A DNA stretch of 8,341 nucleotides from Sphaerochaeta sp. (GTDB lineage Bacteria; Spirochaetota; Spirochaetia; Sphaerochaetales; Sphaerochaetaceae), in NCBI GenBank assembly GCA_003456855.1, contig DMOO01000232.1, positions 1 to 8,341 of the forward strand, read 5' to 3'. Of this stretch, positions 1 through 6,015 are shown piece by piece. The position numbers and the translations under genes are program-made. The notes below the pieces were generated by a model, which was not told the DNA's origin, did not search any database, and saw only the letters and a program-made list of their open reading frames with translations. Numbering within the stretch: the stretch's first letter is position 1; each line of letters begins with the position of its first letter.

Positions 1-686
1 GAGTTGGACTGTGTGTACTTAAGTGCAAGCAGAGCAACGATCAGATCAAGCTTTGCATTCTCTGGGATTTCTGTTCTCTTTGACTTCACCTCGTTGAAGG
101 AGTTCCCGTCAGGGATCCACTCGTTGTGGTCCTGGACAAGATCCAGACCGAAGATGGTCTTCCTCTCCTTGATCTCAGGAACATAGCTTGGGTCCATCTT
201 AAGAACAAGGTAACCACCTCCCTTCTTTCCCTTGAGGATCTCAAGCGCCTCAGGCTCATAGTCAGGGGCTATGACTCCATCGGAGACCTCCTTGGAGATT
301 ATGGAGGCGGTGCAGGCGTCACAGGTGTCAGACAGGGAGACAAAGTCTCCGAAGGAAGCCATCCTGTCTGCTCCACGAGCCCTGAGATAGGCTGTTGCAA
401 GAGGTGTAAGCTCATTTTTTGATGGAATGAAATACATCTTCCTCTCGACATCGGAAAGTGGGACAGAGACAGCTGCACCTGCCGGGGAGACATGCTTGAA
501 CGAGGCAGCGGCACACATTCCTGTCGCCTGCTTGAGCTCCTTGACCAACTGGTAGCCGTTAAGGGCATCCATCAGATTGATGTAGCCGGGTCTTCCGTTC
601 AGGACAGTAAGAGGCATATCACCCTTTGACTCGAGGAAGGCCTCCTTCTGGTTTGGATTGCAACCGTATTTAAGATTGATTTTCAT
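1..686 (-). CDS. AICAR transformylase (free-standing AICARFT domain), 3' part beyond the window
   Basis: Catalyses formyl transfer from 10-formyl-THF to AICAR to give FAICAR, the ninth step of de novo purine synthesis, in the cytosol. The first 228 codons are present; the rest lies beyond the left edge. Visible family features are the N-terminal LKYGCNPNQKEA (residues 5-16), the catalytic-type lysine-histidine pair K64-H65 in SFKHVSPAG, the FGDFVSLSD segment (112-120), and LKYTQSN (222-228) at the edge. The protein starts directly in the transformylase domain, with no room for the MGS-like IMP cyclohydrolase domain of bifunctional PurH. That missing activity is supplied by the gene immediately upstream. 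The start ATG (686-684) overlaps the upstream TGA in an ATGA, so translation is probably coupled. The family call is secure. I give no symbol because this is not classical bifunctional purH. Confidence 0.92.
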   Translation of the reverse strand, partial: MKINLKYGCNPNQKEAFLESKGDMPLTVLNGRPGYINLMDALNGYQLVKELKQATGMCAAASFKHVSPAGAAVSVPLSDVERKMYFIPSKNELTPLATAYLRARGADRMASFGDFVSLSDTCDACTASIISKEVSDGVIAPDYEPEALEILKGKKGGGYLVLKMDPSYVPEIKERKTIFGLDLVQDHNEWIPDGNSFNEVKSKRTEIPENAKLDLIVALLALKYTQSN

Positions 687-1348
687 GCATTTTCCTCCAA
701 TCTTGCGTTGAACACCGTCTCCTTGTCACCCTCCATGACATAGAGGGATATCCTGTTGTCCTTGTCCAGGCTGTCCCAGAGCTTCTGGGCGTAGTCATCC
801 TCAGCCTCAAGGAGCCTTGGAGCCCCCACAAAGGAAGGAAGTGGATTGCCGTCACACTCATAGGTATGGATGATGTGAAGCTCTCCGGGGTTCTTCCAGT
901 AGTCCCAGACCTTTCTCTCGCAGCTTCCGTCAGGGAGTCTTCTGTTTATGGCGAATGAAATGATACCGGATTTTACATAGGCAGAGATTCTAGGGGTATA
1001 GTTAGGTGCATCAGGCTCAAATTCCCTGTTATACAGCCCTTCTCGGAATGATTCACCAGATTCCTCTGCTTTTTTCATGTCCAGACTCTGGTCTCCGTTG
1101 GCCACTATTATGTTGCCCTTGCACTTAAGAATTGCAGGATAGATTATCAGACTCGGGTCCTGGACAAGGGACTCGTCATAGGCCTTTGTCCAAACCTCTC
1201 CATCCACAACCTTGAACACCCTGTTTCTGCTGTTTGGGCTGCGGCCCATGATGGCATAGGCATAAAGAGTCTTGCCACTTGGGGTGACCCCGGCGACAAT
1301 AAGTCTGCCTGGATAGCTGTTTCCGTATAAATATTCATTCGTTTTCAT
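683..1348 (-). CDS. IMP cyclohydrolase, PurO-like (IMP_cyclohyd family)
   Basis: Closes FAICAR to IMP, the last step of de novo purine synthesis. The 221-residue protein fits the single-domain IMP_cyclohyd family (archaeal PurO type), which is unrelated to the MGS-like domain of PurH. Recognisable segments are N-YPGR (residues 10-15), AYAIMGRSPNSRNRVF (30-45), NGDQS (84-88) and EPDAPNYTPRIS (111-122). It is the first gene of the minus-strand pair. Its TGA overlaps the ATG of the AICAR transformylase by four bases, so the pair together replaces bifunctional PurH. The start is well placed relative to YPGR, but the only SD-like bases (AGGT) touch the ATG. A TATATT box ends six bases before the ATG, so the mRNA may have almost no leader. 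The function is confident by family resemblance; the leader structure is inference. Confidence 0.88.
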   Translation of the reverse strand: MKTNEYLYGNSYPGRLIVAGVTPSGKTLYAYAIMGRSPNSRNRVFKVVDGEVWTKAYDESLVQDPSLIIYPAILKCKGNIIVANGDQSLDMKKAEESGESFREGLYNREFEPDAPNYTPRISAYVKSGIISFAINRRLPDGSCERKVWDYWKNPGELHIIHTYECDGNPLPSFVGAPRLLEAEDDYAQKLWDSLDKDNRISLYVMEGDKETVFNARLEENA

Positions 1349-1354
1349 ACCTGC

Positions 1355-1384
1355 AATATAGCATAAACATTGTAATTATGGAAA
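1355..1384 (-). promoter_or_regulatory. candidate promoter of the purine pair
   Basis: On the minus strand an extended -10 (TGC then TATATT, 1360-1355) lies 18 bp from TTTCCA (1384-1379, four of six matches to TTGACA). Transcription would start at or next to the ATG at 1348. The site sits in the 79-bp divergent spacer, which is too short for a purine riboswitch, and I see none. Sequence match only. Confidence 0.35.
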
Positions 1385-1392
1385 CCTAAGCA

Positions 1393-1421
1393 TTGAATTA
1401 AAATGATGTAAAAGGTAAATT
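1393..1421 (+). promoter_or_regulatory. candidate promoter of the FAD dehydrogenase gene
   Basis: TTGAAT (1393-1398) and TAAATT (1416-1421) are 17 bp apart, each matching the sigma70 consensus at four positions. The predicted start falls at or near the ATG at 1428. A purine-rich AAAAGG (1410-1415) is 12 bases from the ATG, which is far for an SD site. The region is AT-rich, so a chance match is possible. Confidence 0.3.
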
Positions 1422-1427
1422 ATTTGT

Positions 1428-2798
1428 ATGAAGTATGACGTTGTAATTATTGGAGCCGGTCCAGGCGGTATTTTCTCCGCCTATGAATTGATGAAGAACA
1501 GCAATGATCTCAAGATTGCCGTTATCGACATGGGCACCGCCCTTGCCAACAGGAAATGTCCTATCGACGGCGATAAGATCAAGAGCTGCATCAAGTGCAA
1601 GACCTGTTCGATCATGTGTGGATTCGGCGGCGCCGGTGCCTTCTCCGATGGAAAGTACAACATCACCAATGATTTCGGCGGAACCCTCTGTGAGTACATA
1701 GGAAAGCAGCAGGCCACAGCCCTGATGGAGTATGTGGATTCCATCAACATGACCCACGGCGGTGAAGGCACGAAGCTCTACACCACCAGCGGCTCAGACA
1801 TCAAGAGACTCTGCATGCAGAACAAACTCAAGCTTCTCGATGCCTCTGTGCGCCATCTTGGAACAGACAAGAACTATGTCGTCCTTGAGAACCTCTATGC
1901 GGAGATGAAGGACAGGATCGACTTCTACTTCCTCAGTCCTGTCAGAAGGATCGAGGTCATCGAGGATGGCTACAAGGTCATAACCGACAAGGAGACCTTC
2001 GAGTGCACAAAGTGCATCGTCTCAGTCGGAAGAAGCGGAAGCAAGTGGGTCGAGGAGGTCTGCAAGGAGCTCAACATCGAGACTCTCTCCAACCGTGTTG
2101 ACATCGGAGTCAGAGTCGAGCTTCCAGCCCAGATATTCGCCCATCTCACAGACAACCTCTACGAGAGCAAGATAGTCTACAGAACCGAGAAGTTCGAGGA
2201 CAACGTCAGAACCTTCTGCATGAACCCATATGGAATCGTCGTCAACGAGAACACAAATGGAATCGTCACAGTCAACGGACACAGCTTCGAGGATCCAAAG
2301 CAGAGAACTGAGAACACAAACTTCGCACTTCTTGTATCAAAGCACTTCACACAGCCATTCAAGGACAGCAACGGCTATGGTGAAGGCATTGCAAGGCTCT
2401 CCAACATGCTTGGTGGCGGCGTCATCGTACAGAGGTTCGGAGATCTGATCAGGGGAAGAAGAAGCAACCACAAGAGAATCGAGGAGAGCTTCGTGCGTCC
2501 CACACTCCAGGCCGAGCCTGGTGATCTCTCACTGGTGCTCCCAAAGAGAATCCTTGATGGAATCATAGAGATGATCTACGCCCTTGACCGCATCGCCCCG
2601 GGTACTGCGAATGACGACACCCTGCTCTATGGCGTCGAGGTCAAGTTCTATAACATGGAAGTCAAGGTGGATGAGCATCTCGAGACCAAGTACAAGGGCC
2701 TCTACATGATCGGTGACGGCAGCGGAGTCACACACTCGCTCTCACATGCATCTGCAAGTGGAGTCTTCGTCGCTAGAGAGATTCTCGAGTCTCTTTGA
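1428..2798 (+). CDS. FAD-dependent dehydrogenase, COG2509-like, function unknown
   Basis: A 456-residue flavoprotein with an N-terminal Rossmann dinucleotide-binding fold: VVIIGAGPGG (residues 5-14) and the acidic D34 that ends the second strand. A cysteine cluster follows (C44, C54, C57, C60, C64) and leads into the family signature CGFGGAGAFSDGKYN (64-78). The second FAD-binding stretch, GLYMIGDGSGVTHSLSHA, is near the C-terminus (about 424-441). The layout matches the uncharacterised COG2509 FAD-dependent dehydrogenases found in Bacteria and Archaea. Cofactor binding is confident; substrate and electron partner are unknown, and whether the cysteines bind an Fe-S cluster is open. No signal peptide or membrane helix is seen, so it is probably cytosolic. 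It is transcribed alone, divergent from the purine pair, and its last 26 bases overlap the converging transporter gene. The start is fixed by the GxGxxG motif, with no other ATG upstream, although it lacks a good SD. Confidence 0.85.
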   Translation: MKYDVVIIGAGPGGIFSAYELMKNSNDLKIAVIDMGTALANRKCPIDGDKIKSCIKCKTCSIMCGFGGAGAFSDGKYNITNDFGGTLCEYIGKQQATALMEYVDSINMTHGGEGTKLYTTSGSDIKRLCMQNKLKLLDASVRHLGTDKNYVVLENLYAEMKDRIDFYFLSPVRRIEVIEDGYKVITDKETFECTKCIVSVGRSGSKWVEEVCKELNIETLSNRVDIGVRVELPAQIFAHLTDNLYESKIVYRTEKFEDNVRTFCMNPYGIVVNENTNGIVTVNGHSFEDPKQRTENTNFALLVSKHFTQPFKDSNGYGEGIARLSNMLGGGVIVQRFGDLIRGRRSNHKRIEESFVRPTLQAEPGDLSLVLPKRILDGIIEMIYALDRIAPGTANDDTLLYGVEVKFYNMEVKVDEHLETKYKGLYMIGDGSGVTHSLSHASASGVFVAREILESL

Positions 2799-3675
2799 AT
2801 GCAGGCAGCTGTACCAGAATTACAGCTGCGAAAATGACAACACAGCCTGTAGCCTCTTTGGTTGAAAGCCTTTCTCCAAGGATCAGCATTCCTGCTATCA
2901 TCGCGAACACAGACTCCATGCTCATAAGTATTGAGGCGGTTGCGGGTTCACTGTACTTCTGACCCAGAATCTGGAATGTGAAGGCCACACCGCTGGACAT
3001 GATTCCACAGTAGAGTATAGGGATTGCAGCAGAGACCACCTGATCCCAGCTAGGGGTCTCGACGATGAAGGCGATTATCGTAGTGATTACTGCTGTTGTA
3101 GCGAATTGTATTGCAGAGATTCCTATAGGATCCCCGTTTTCGGTATAGCGGTCAGCGCAAAGGATGTGGAAACAGTAGAACAACGCACAGGCTGCAACAT
3201 AGGCATCACCCTCCTCAAGGTTGAAACCTTCCTTTATGCACATCAGATACATTCCAACAATGCCAACTATGACGGCTATCCAGACAAGCCAAGGGCTTTT
3301 CTTTCTGAACAGGATCATATTGAAGACCGGCACAAGGAGCATGTACATAGCTGTTATGAATCCGGCCTTCCCTGCACTTGTGTGAACAAGTCCGATCTGT
3401 TGAAGGGTGCTTGCAATTGCAAGTATGACTCCACAGAGAATACCACCCATCAGGGTGTCGTGCTTCTTTGCTTTTTGGTTTTCGGATTCGGACTTCTTGG
3501 GCACAAGGGCGTAGATCAGACCCACTACAATCGCGGCAAGAATGGATCTGGCTGCTGTGAAGGTGTAGGGTCCTATATGATCCATACCCACTCTCTGGGC
3601 CACAAAGGCCAGACCCCAGATCAATGAGGCAAGCAGAAGAAGAGTATTTCCGAACAGCTTTGGACGCTTCATCAT
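2773..3675 (-). CDS. EamA/DMT-family transporter, ten predicted helices
   Basis: A 300-residue integral membrane protein of the drug/metabolite transporter superfamily, with two EamA repeats of five helices each (about residues 8-147 and 157-292). The first repeat opens with LLLLASLIWGLAFVAQR (12-28), typical of the family. A charged cytoplasmic-type loop (60-75, KKSESENQKAKK) follows helix 2. The second repeat ends with the ASILMSMESVFAMIAG...LGERL pattern (247-270). The substrate is unknown; relatives move amino acids, sugars, nucleobases or drugs. Its ATG overlaps the TGA of the upstream deaminase as ATGA (3675-3672), so the two are probably translated together and related in function. A second ATG directly follows (3672), and the SD is weak, as expected for a coupled gene. 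It ends convergently with the FAD dehydrogenase gene, with a 26-bp overlap. Confidence 0.88.
   Translation of the reverse strand: MMKRPKLFGNTLLLLASLIWGLAFVAQRVGMDHIGPYTFTAARSILAAIVVGLIYALVPKKSESENQKAKKHDTLMGGILCGVILAIASTLQQIGLVHTSAGKAGFITAMYMLLVPVFNMILFRKKSPWLVWIAVIVGIVGMYLMCIKEGFNLEEGDAYVAACALFYCFHILCADRYTENGDPIGISAIQFATTAVITTIIAFIVETPSWDQVVSAAIPILYCGIMSSGVAFTFQILGQKYSEPATASILMSMESVFAMIAGMLILGERLSTKEATGCVVIFAAVILVQLPAFKETRESL
2805..2829. other. perfect 9-bp hairpin just after the FAD dehydrogenase stop
   Basis: GCAGCTGTA (2805-2813) and TACAGCTGC (2821-2829) are exact inverted repeats around a 7-base loop. The stem begins six bases past the TGA at 2796-2798 and lies inside the last codons of the opposite-strand transporter gene. 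No T-run follows on either strand, so a classical intrinsic terminator is not supported. It could be a 3'-end stabilising stem, or an accident of codons. Confidence 0.4.
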
Positions 3676-4151
3676 TTCTTGTTCCAGAAGCCCGCGTGGA
3701 CCTCTTCAACGGCATAGCCGATCTCCGGGAAAGGTCCAAGGACCTCAATCGGTTTCTGGCCCGCAGCCAGGATTGTCCTGCAGGAGATGTTGAAGGTTGG
3801 GTTCTTGTCATCCGAGCCAGTCATCTCAAGAAGCTTCTCCTCTGTAACCCCATAGACAATCCTACCGATATTGGCCCAGTAGATGGCTCCGGTGCACATG
3901 CAGCATGGCTCGAAGGTCGTGTACAGGGTGCACTTCCAGAGATATTCCTTGCTGAAGCTCTGGCTTGCACGTGAGGCCAACATCCTCTCCGCATGGGCTG
4001 TGGCATCATGGAGATCACGCTCTGCGTTACCCTGCTCCATGACAATCTCCCCATTCTCGTCAACAAGAACGGCTCCAAAAGGTGTGTTGCCGTTTGCTCT
4101 GGCCTTTCTTGCCACCTCATTGGCTGCAAGCAGATATTTCACGTGATCCAT
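3672..4151 (-). CDS. zinc-dependent nucleoside/nucleobase deaminase (TadA/GuaD fold)
   Basis: A 159-residue enzyme of the cytidine/deoxycytidylate deaminase superfamily that hydrolytically deaminates a base or nucleoside. The zinc site is complete: H53 in TAHAER, E55 as the proton shuttle, and C83 and C86 in EPCCMC. The PFGAVLVD (24-31) and GAIYWANIGRIVYG (88-101) segments are also conserved. GAIYWA and the C-terminal AGFWNKK resemble bacterial guanine deaminases (GuaD) and annotated 'nucleoside deaminases' more than the tRNA-editing TadA, but the substrate cannot be fixed from sequence. GGAGGA (4162-4157) sits five bases before the ATG, a good SD that decides the start. It is first in a two-gene unit with the EamA transporter, which suggests uptake or export of its substrate or product. 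The purine genes nearby make a purine base plausible. Confidence 0.85.
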   Translation of the reverse strand: MDHVKYLLAANEVARKARANGNTPFGAVLVDENGEIVMEQGNAERDLHDATAHAERMLASRASQSFSKEYLWKCTLYTTFEPCCMCTGAIYWANIGRIVYGVTEEKLLEMTGSDDKNPTFNISCRTILAAGQKPIEVLGPFPEIGYAVEEVHAGFWNKK

Positions 4152-4228
4152 AGTGTTCCTCCGACTTCAGGATATATAGTACAGAAATACTCTGTTTTAT
4201 AGAATCCCACCCCACCTAAAATATTTAT

Positions 4229-4257
4229 TTGACACCTCATATAATGGGTTTTATACT
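4229..4257 (+). promoter_or_regulatory. sigma70-type promoter of the catabolic operon
   Basis: A perfect TTGACA (4229-4234) and TATACT (4252-4257, five of six matches) are separated by exactly 17 bp. Transcription should begin near 4263-4265, giving a leader of about 57 bases before the aldolase start at 4322. This is the strongest promoter in the window and reads into the operon. A separate TATAAT (4240-4245) inside the spacer has no -35 of its own. Confidence 0.8.
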
Positions 4258-4261
4258 GATA

Positions 4262-4290
4262 ATTGAACAACGATTTTGAACATTTGTTCA
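4262..4290 (+). promoter_or_regulatory. operator-like TGAACA repeats, probable SorC-regulator site
   Basis: An inverted repeat TGAACA (4277-4282), TT, TGTTCA (4285-4290) follows a third half-site TGAACA (4264-4269) in direct orientation, 13 bp away. ATTGAACAA (4262-4270) resembles, from memory, the operator half-site of Bacillus subtilis DeoR, a SorC-family protein. The array covers the predicted transcription start, a position suited to repression. The SorC-family regulator encoded in the same operon is the natural candidate to bind here, which would give autoregulation. The repeats are seen directly; the binding partner is inferred. Confidence 0.6.
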
Positions 4291-4311
4291 TAGTAACCTA
4301 TCACACTATAT

Positions 4312-4315
4312 GGAG
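4312..4315 (+). promoter_or_regulatory. SD site that selects the aldolase start
   Basis: GGAG lies six bases before the ATG at 4322. The in-frame ATG at 4310 overlaps this site and has no SD of its own, so 4322 is preferred. Confidence 0.75.
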
Positions 4316-4321
4316 TTACAA

Positions 4322-5062
4322 ATGACGGGACTTGAAAAAAGAATGTCAAAGCTCTTCTCGAACAAGGGAAAGCTATTCGTTGCGGCCTTCGACCATCCGC
4401 AGATCTACGGAATCATGCAAGGCCTTGAGAACACACCATCGCTAGTTGCATCTTTGAGAGCCAGTGAAATTGATGGTTTCATACTTAATCCCGGAATGGT
4501 CAGCCACATCAGACCACAGGACTTCAAGAACAAGCTTCTTGTCCTGAGAGCCTCAGTTGGCGGCACAATGCTCACCTGGGACTCCTATGACGGGAACTAC
4601 CATCAGAGCATAGCCAGCGCAGAACATGCAGCAGCCCTGGATGCAGACGCAGCTCTGTTCATGTTCGTGCTGGGGGGAACAAGGGACAAGGATTCCGAGC
4701 TTGAGCTCTCAAGGGTCTGTGAGGAATACCACAGACTGGGAATCCCGGTGATAGCAGAGGTCCTCAATGCCAACTACGAGAAGAACAATGACTCTGACTT
4801 CATCGCTTCAGGTGCAAGGATTGCAGCTGAGCTTGGAGCCGACATCATAAAGGCATTCTATTGCAAGGACTTTGAGAGGGTCACTTCACAGTGCCCTGTT
4901 CCAGTGATTCTGGCGGGTGGACCAAAGGAAGCTGACATCACCGAGGTCGTGAAGGAGGTTGTCTCAAAGGGAGCCAAGGGACTCGCCTTTGGAAGAAACC
5001 TCTTCCAGGCTGATGACATCAAGGGCCTGATCAAGGACCTTGACCGCGCATTGAGGAAATAA
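4322..5062 (+). CDS. class I aldolase, DhnA/FbaB/LsrF-type (DeoC/LacD fold)
   Basis: A 246-residue TIM-barrel enzyme expected to form a Schiff base and cleave or transfer carbon units of a phosphorylated ketose or similar compound. Family landmarks are AAFDHPQ (residues 21-27), D24 lying where the barrel's first strand carries an active-site aspartate, the probable Schiff-base lysine K177 in ADIIKAFYCKD, the phosphate-binding AGG (198-200) in VPVILAGGPK, and FGRNLFQ (223-229). These match archaeal-type fructose-bisphosphate aldolases and the LsrF thiolase family, so the exact reaction (aldolase or thiolase) is not decided. The start at 4322 is preferred over 4310 because GGAG lies six bases upstream. 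As first gene after the promoter and operator, joined to the regulator by a TAATG overlap, it is presumably the lower-pathway enzyme of the operon. No frameshift or missing core motif is seen. Confidence 0.85.
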   Translation: MTGLEKRMSKLFSNKGKLFVAAFDHPQIYGIMQGLENTPSLVASLRASEIDGFILNPGMVSHIRPQDFKNKLLVLRASVGGTMLTWDSYDGNYHQSIASAEHAAALDADAALFMFVLGGTRDKDSELELSRVCEEYHRLGIPVIAEVLNANYEKNNDSDFIASGARIAAELGADIIKAFYCKDFERVTSQCPVPVILAGGPKEADITEVVKEVVSKGAKGLAFGRNLFQADDIKGLIKDLDRALRK

Positions 5063-6015
5063 TGTTCGAGGATCTGAATCTTCTATATAAAATAGCCACT
5101 CTATACTATGAGAGCGGCTATACCCAGGATGAAATCTCAAAGAAAGTCACAATGTCCAGACCCATGATCTCAAGGGCTCTGGACAAGGCAAGACAGATAG
5201 GTATAGTCAGGATCTCAGTTGTGCCGCCATCGGATTTTGCGGACCTGTCGTCCACGATAGCAAAGGGCCTTGGAATCAGCAATGTCATCGTTGCTCCATC
5301 AATCAATGCCACCGGGAATGATGGCCTTGACAGAATCAATGATGTCACAGAGGCGGCAGCAAGATTTCTTGAGAGAGAGGTCTCAAGTGGAATGAACGTC
5401 GGTCTAGGATGGGGAAACACCATCTACGAGATGGTCAACAAGCTCAGAAAGAAGCCTTTCGTGGACAAGAACAAACCCAACATCACCCCTCTTGTCGGCA
5501 GCATAGGAGACACCCATTCCGAATATCAGTGCAGCGTCATAGTAAACAAGGCTGCTGACATGCTGAACGCAACGGCCTACTACTACAACATATCCATGCT
5601 TGAGCCGTACACCCCTGAACAGATCGCCTACTTCAAGAGCAGATATATGGACATCTATGAGATATGGGAACATCTGGACATGGCTGTCATCGGCCTTGGA
5701 GCCTATTCCGAGAAGAGCCTTGGAACCTACCCTCTGAGTGAATACAGTCAGGAGTATAGAAACAAACTGAAGGAGAACAACCTGATAGGTGATGTTGTAG
5801 GTTACTTCTTCAACGACCAGGGTCTCATCGGGAAAAACGGCGTCGAGACGATCTCAAGGATATCAAGCAGCATGATCAAGGCTGCAAAGAGAATTGTGTG
5901 CGTGTGCTGCGGCACCCAGAAGATCGACTCAATCAAGACTGCAGCGAAGCTACATTTGTACAACACACTCATCACCGATTATAAAACAGCAAAGGAGCTG
6001 AAGGAGAGTCTATGA
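5062..6015 (+). CDS. SorC-family transcriptional regulator
   Basis: A 317-residue DNA-binding protein. The N-terminal helix-turn-helix covers about residues 16-46 (YESGYTQDEIS...SRPMISRALDKAR), and the remainder is the SorC sugar-binding domain. In that domain are the conserved effector-loop GLGWGNTIYEM (114-124), GSIGD (146-150), the hydrophobic VIGLGAY (209-215) and GDVVGYFFND (243-252). Family members (DeoR of B. subtilis, LsrR, CggR, SorC) sense phosphorylated sugars or related intermediates and mostly repress or tune their own operons. The ATG shares one base with the aldolase stop (TAATG, 5060-5064), with GAGGA (5053-5057) as SD. The next gene overlaps by ATGA. The TGAACA repeats at 4262-4290 are the likely binding site, and a phosphorylated product of the operon the likely effector. 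Family is confident; ligand and mode are inference. Confidence 0.92.
   Translation: MFEDLNLLYKIATLYYESGYTQDEISKKVTMSRPMISRALDKARQIGIVRISVVPPSDFADLSSTIAKGLGISNVIVAPSINATGNDGLDRINDVTEAAARFLEREVSSGMNVGLGWGNTIYEMVNKLRKKPFVDKNKPNITPLVGSIGDTHSEYQCSVIVNKAADMLNATAYYYNISMLEPYTPEQIAYFKSRYMDIYEIWEHLDMAVIGLGAYSEKSLGTYPLSEYSQEYRNKLKENNLIGDVVGYFFNDQGLIGKNGVETISRISSSMIKAAKRIVCVCCGTQKIDSIKTAAKLHLYNTLITDYKTAKELKESL

Larger units (their letters stand above)
4152..4321. other. divergent control region between deaminase and aldolase genes
   Basis: This AT-rich stretch separates two oppositely transcribed units. The plus-strand side holds a near-consensus promoter and operator-like repeats, listed separately. 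On the minus side a TATATA (4178-4173) could serve as the -10 of the deaminase unit, but no convincing -35 lies at the right distance. An ACAGA/TCTGT inverted repeat (4181-4185 and 4191-4195) sits just upstream of that box. No RNA gene or ORF of note is seen. Confidence 0.7.

Noticed and set aside
1349..1427. Purine riboswitch ahead of the purine genes
   Set aside because: The 79-bp spacer is shared by two divergent genes and too short for an aptamer plus expression platform; no aptamer core is seen.
2777..2794. AGAGA/TCTCT stem in the convergent overlap as a bidirectional terminator
   Set aside because: Only five base pairs with an 8-base loop, and no proper T-run on either side.
3106..3627. 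173-codon plus-strand open frame opposite the transporter gene
   Set aside because: It lies wholly antisense to a clear EamA membrane protein, has no SD or family motif, and has a composition typical of a reverse-frame shadow.
3215..3811. 198-codon minus-strand open frame across the deaminase-transporter junction
   Set aside because: Same strand but a different frame from two well-supported genes; the serine- and arginine-rich product has no recognisable domain.
4310..4321. Upstream in-frame ATG of the aldolase
   Set aside because: It has no SD and overlaps the GGAG that serves the ATG at 4322, so the shorter form is preferred.
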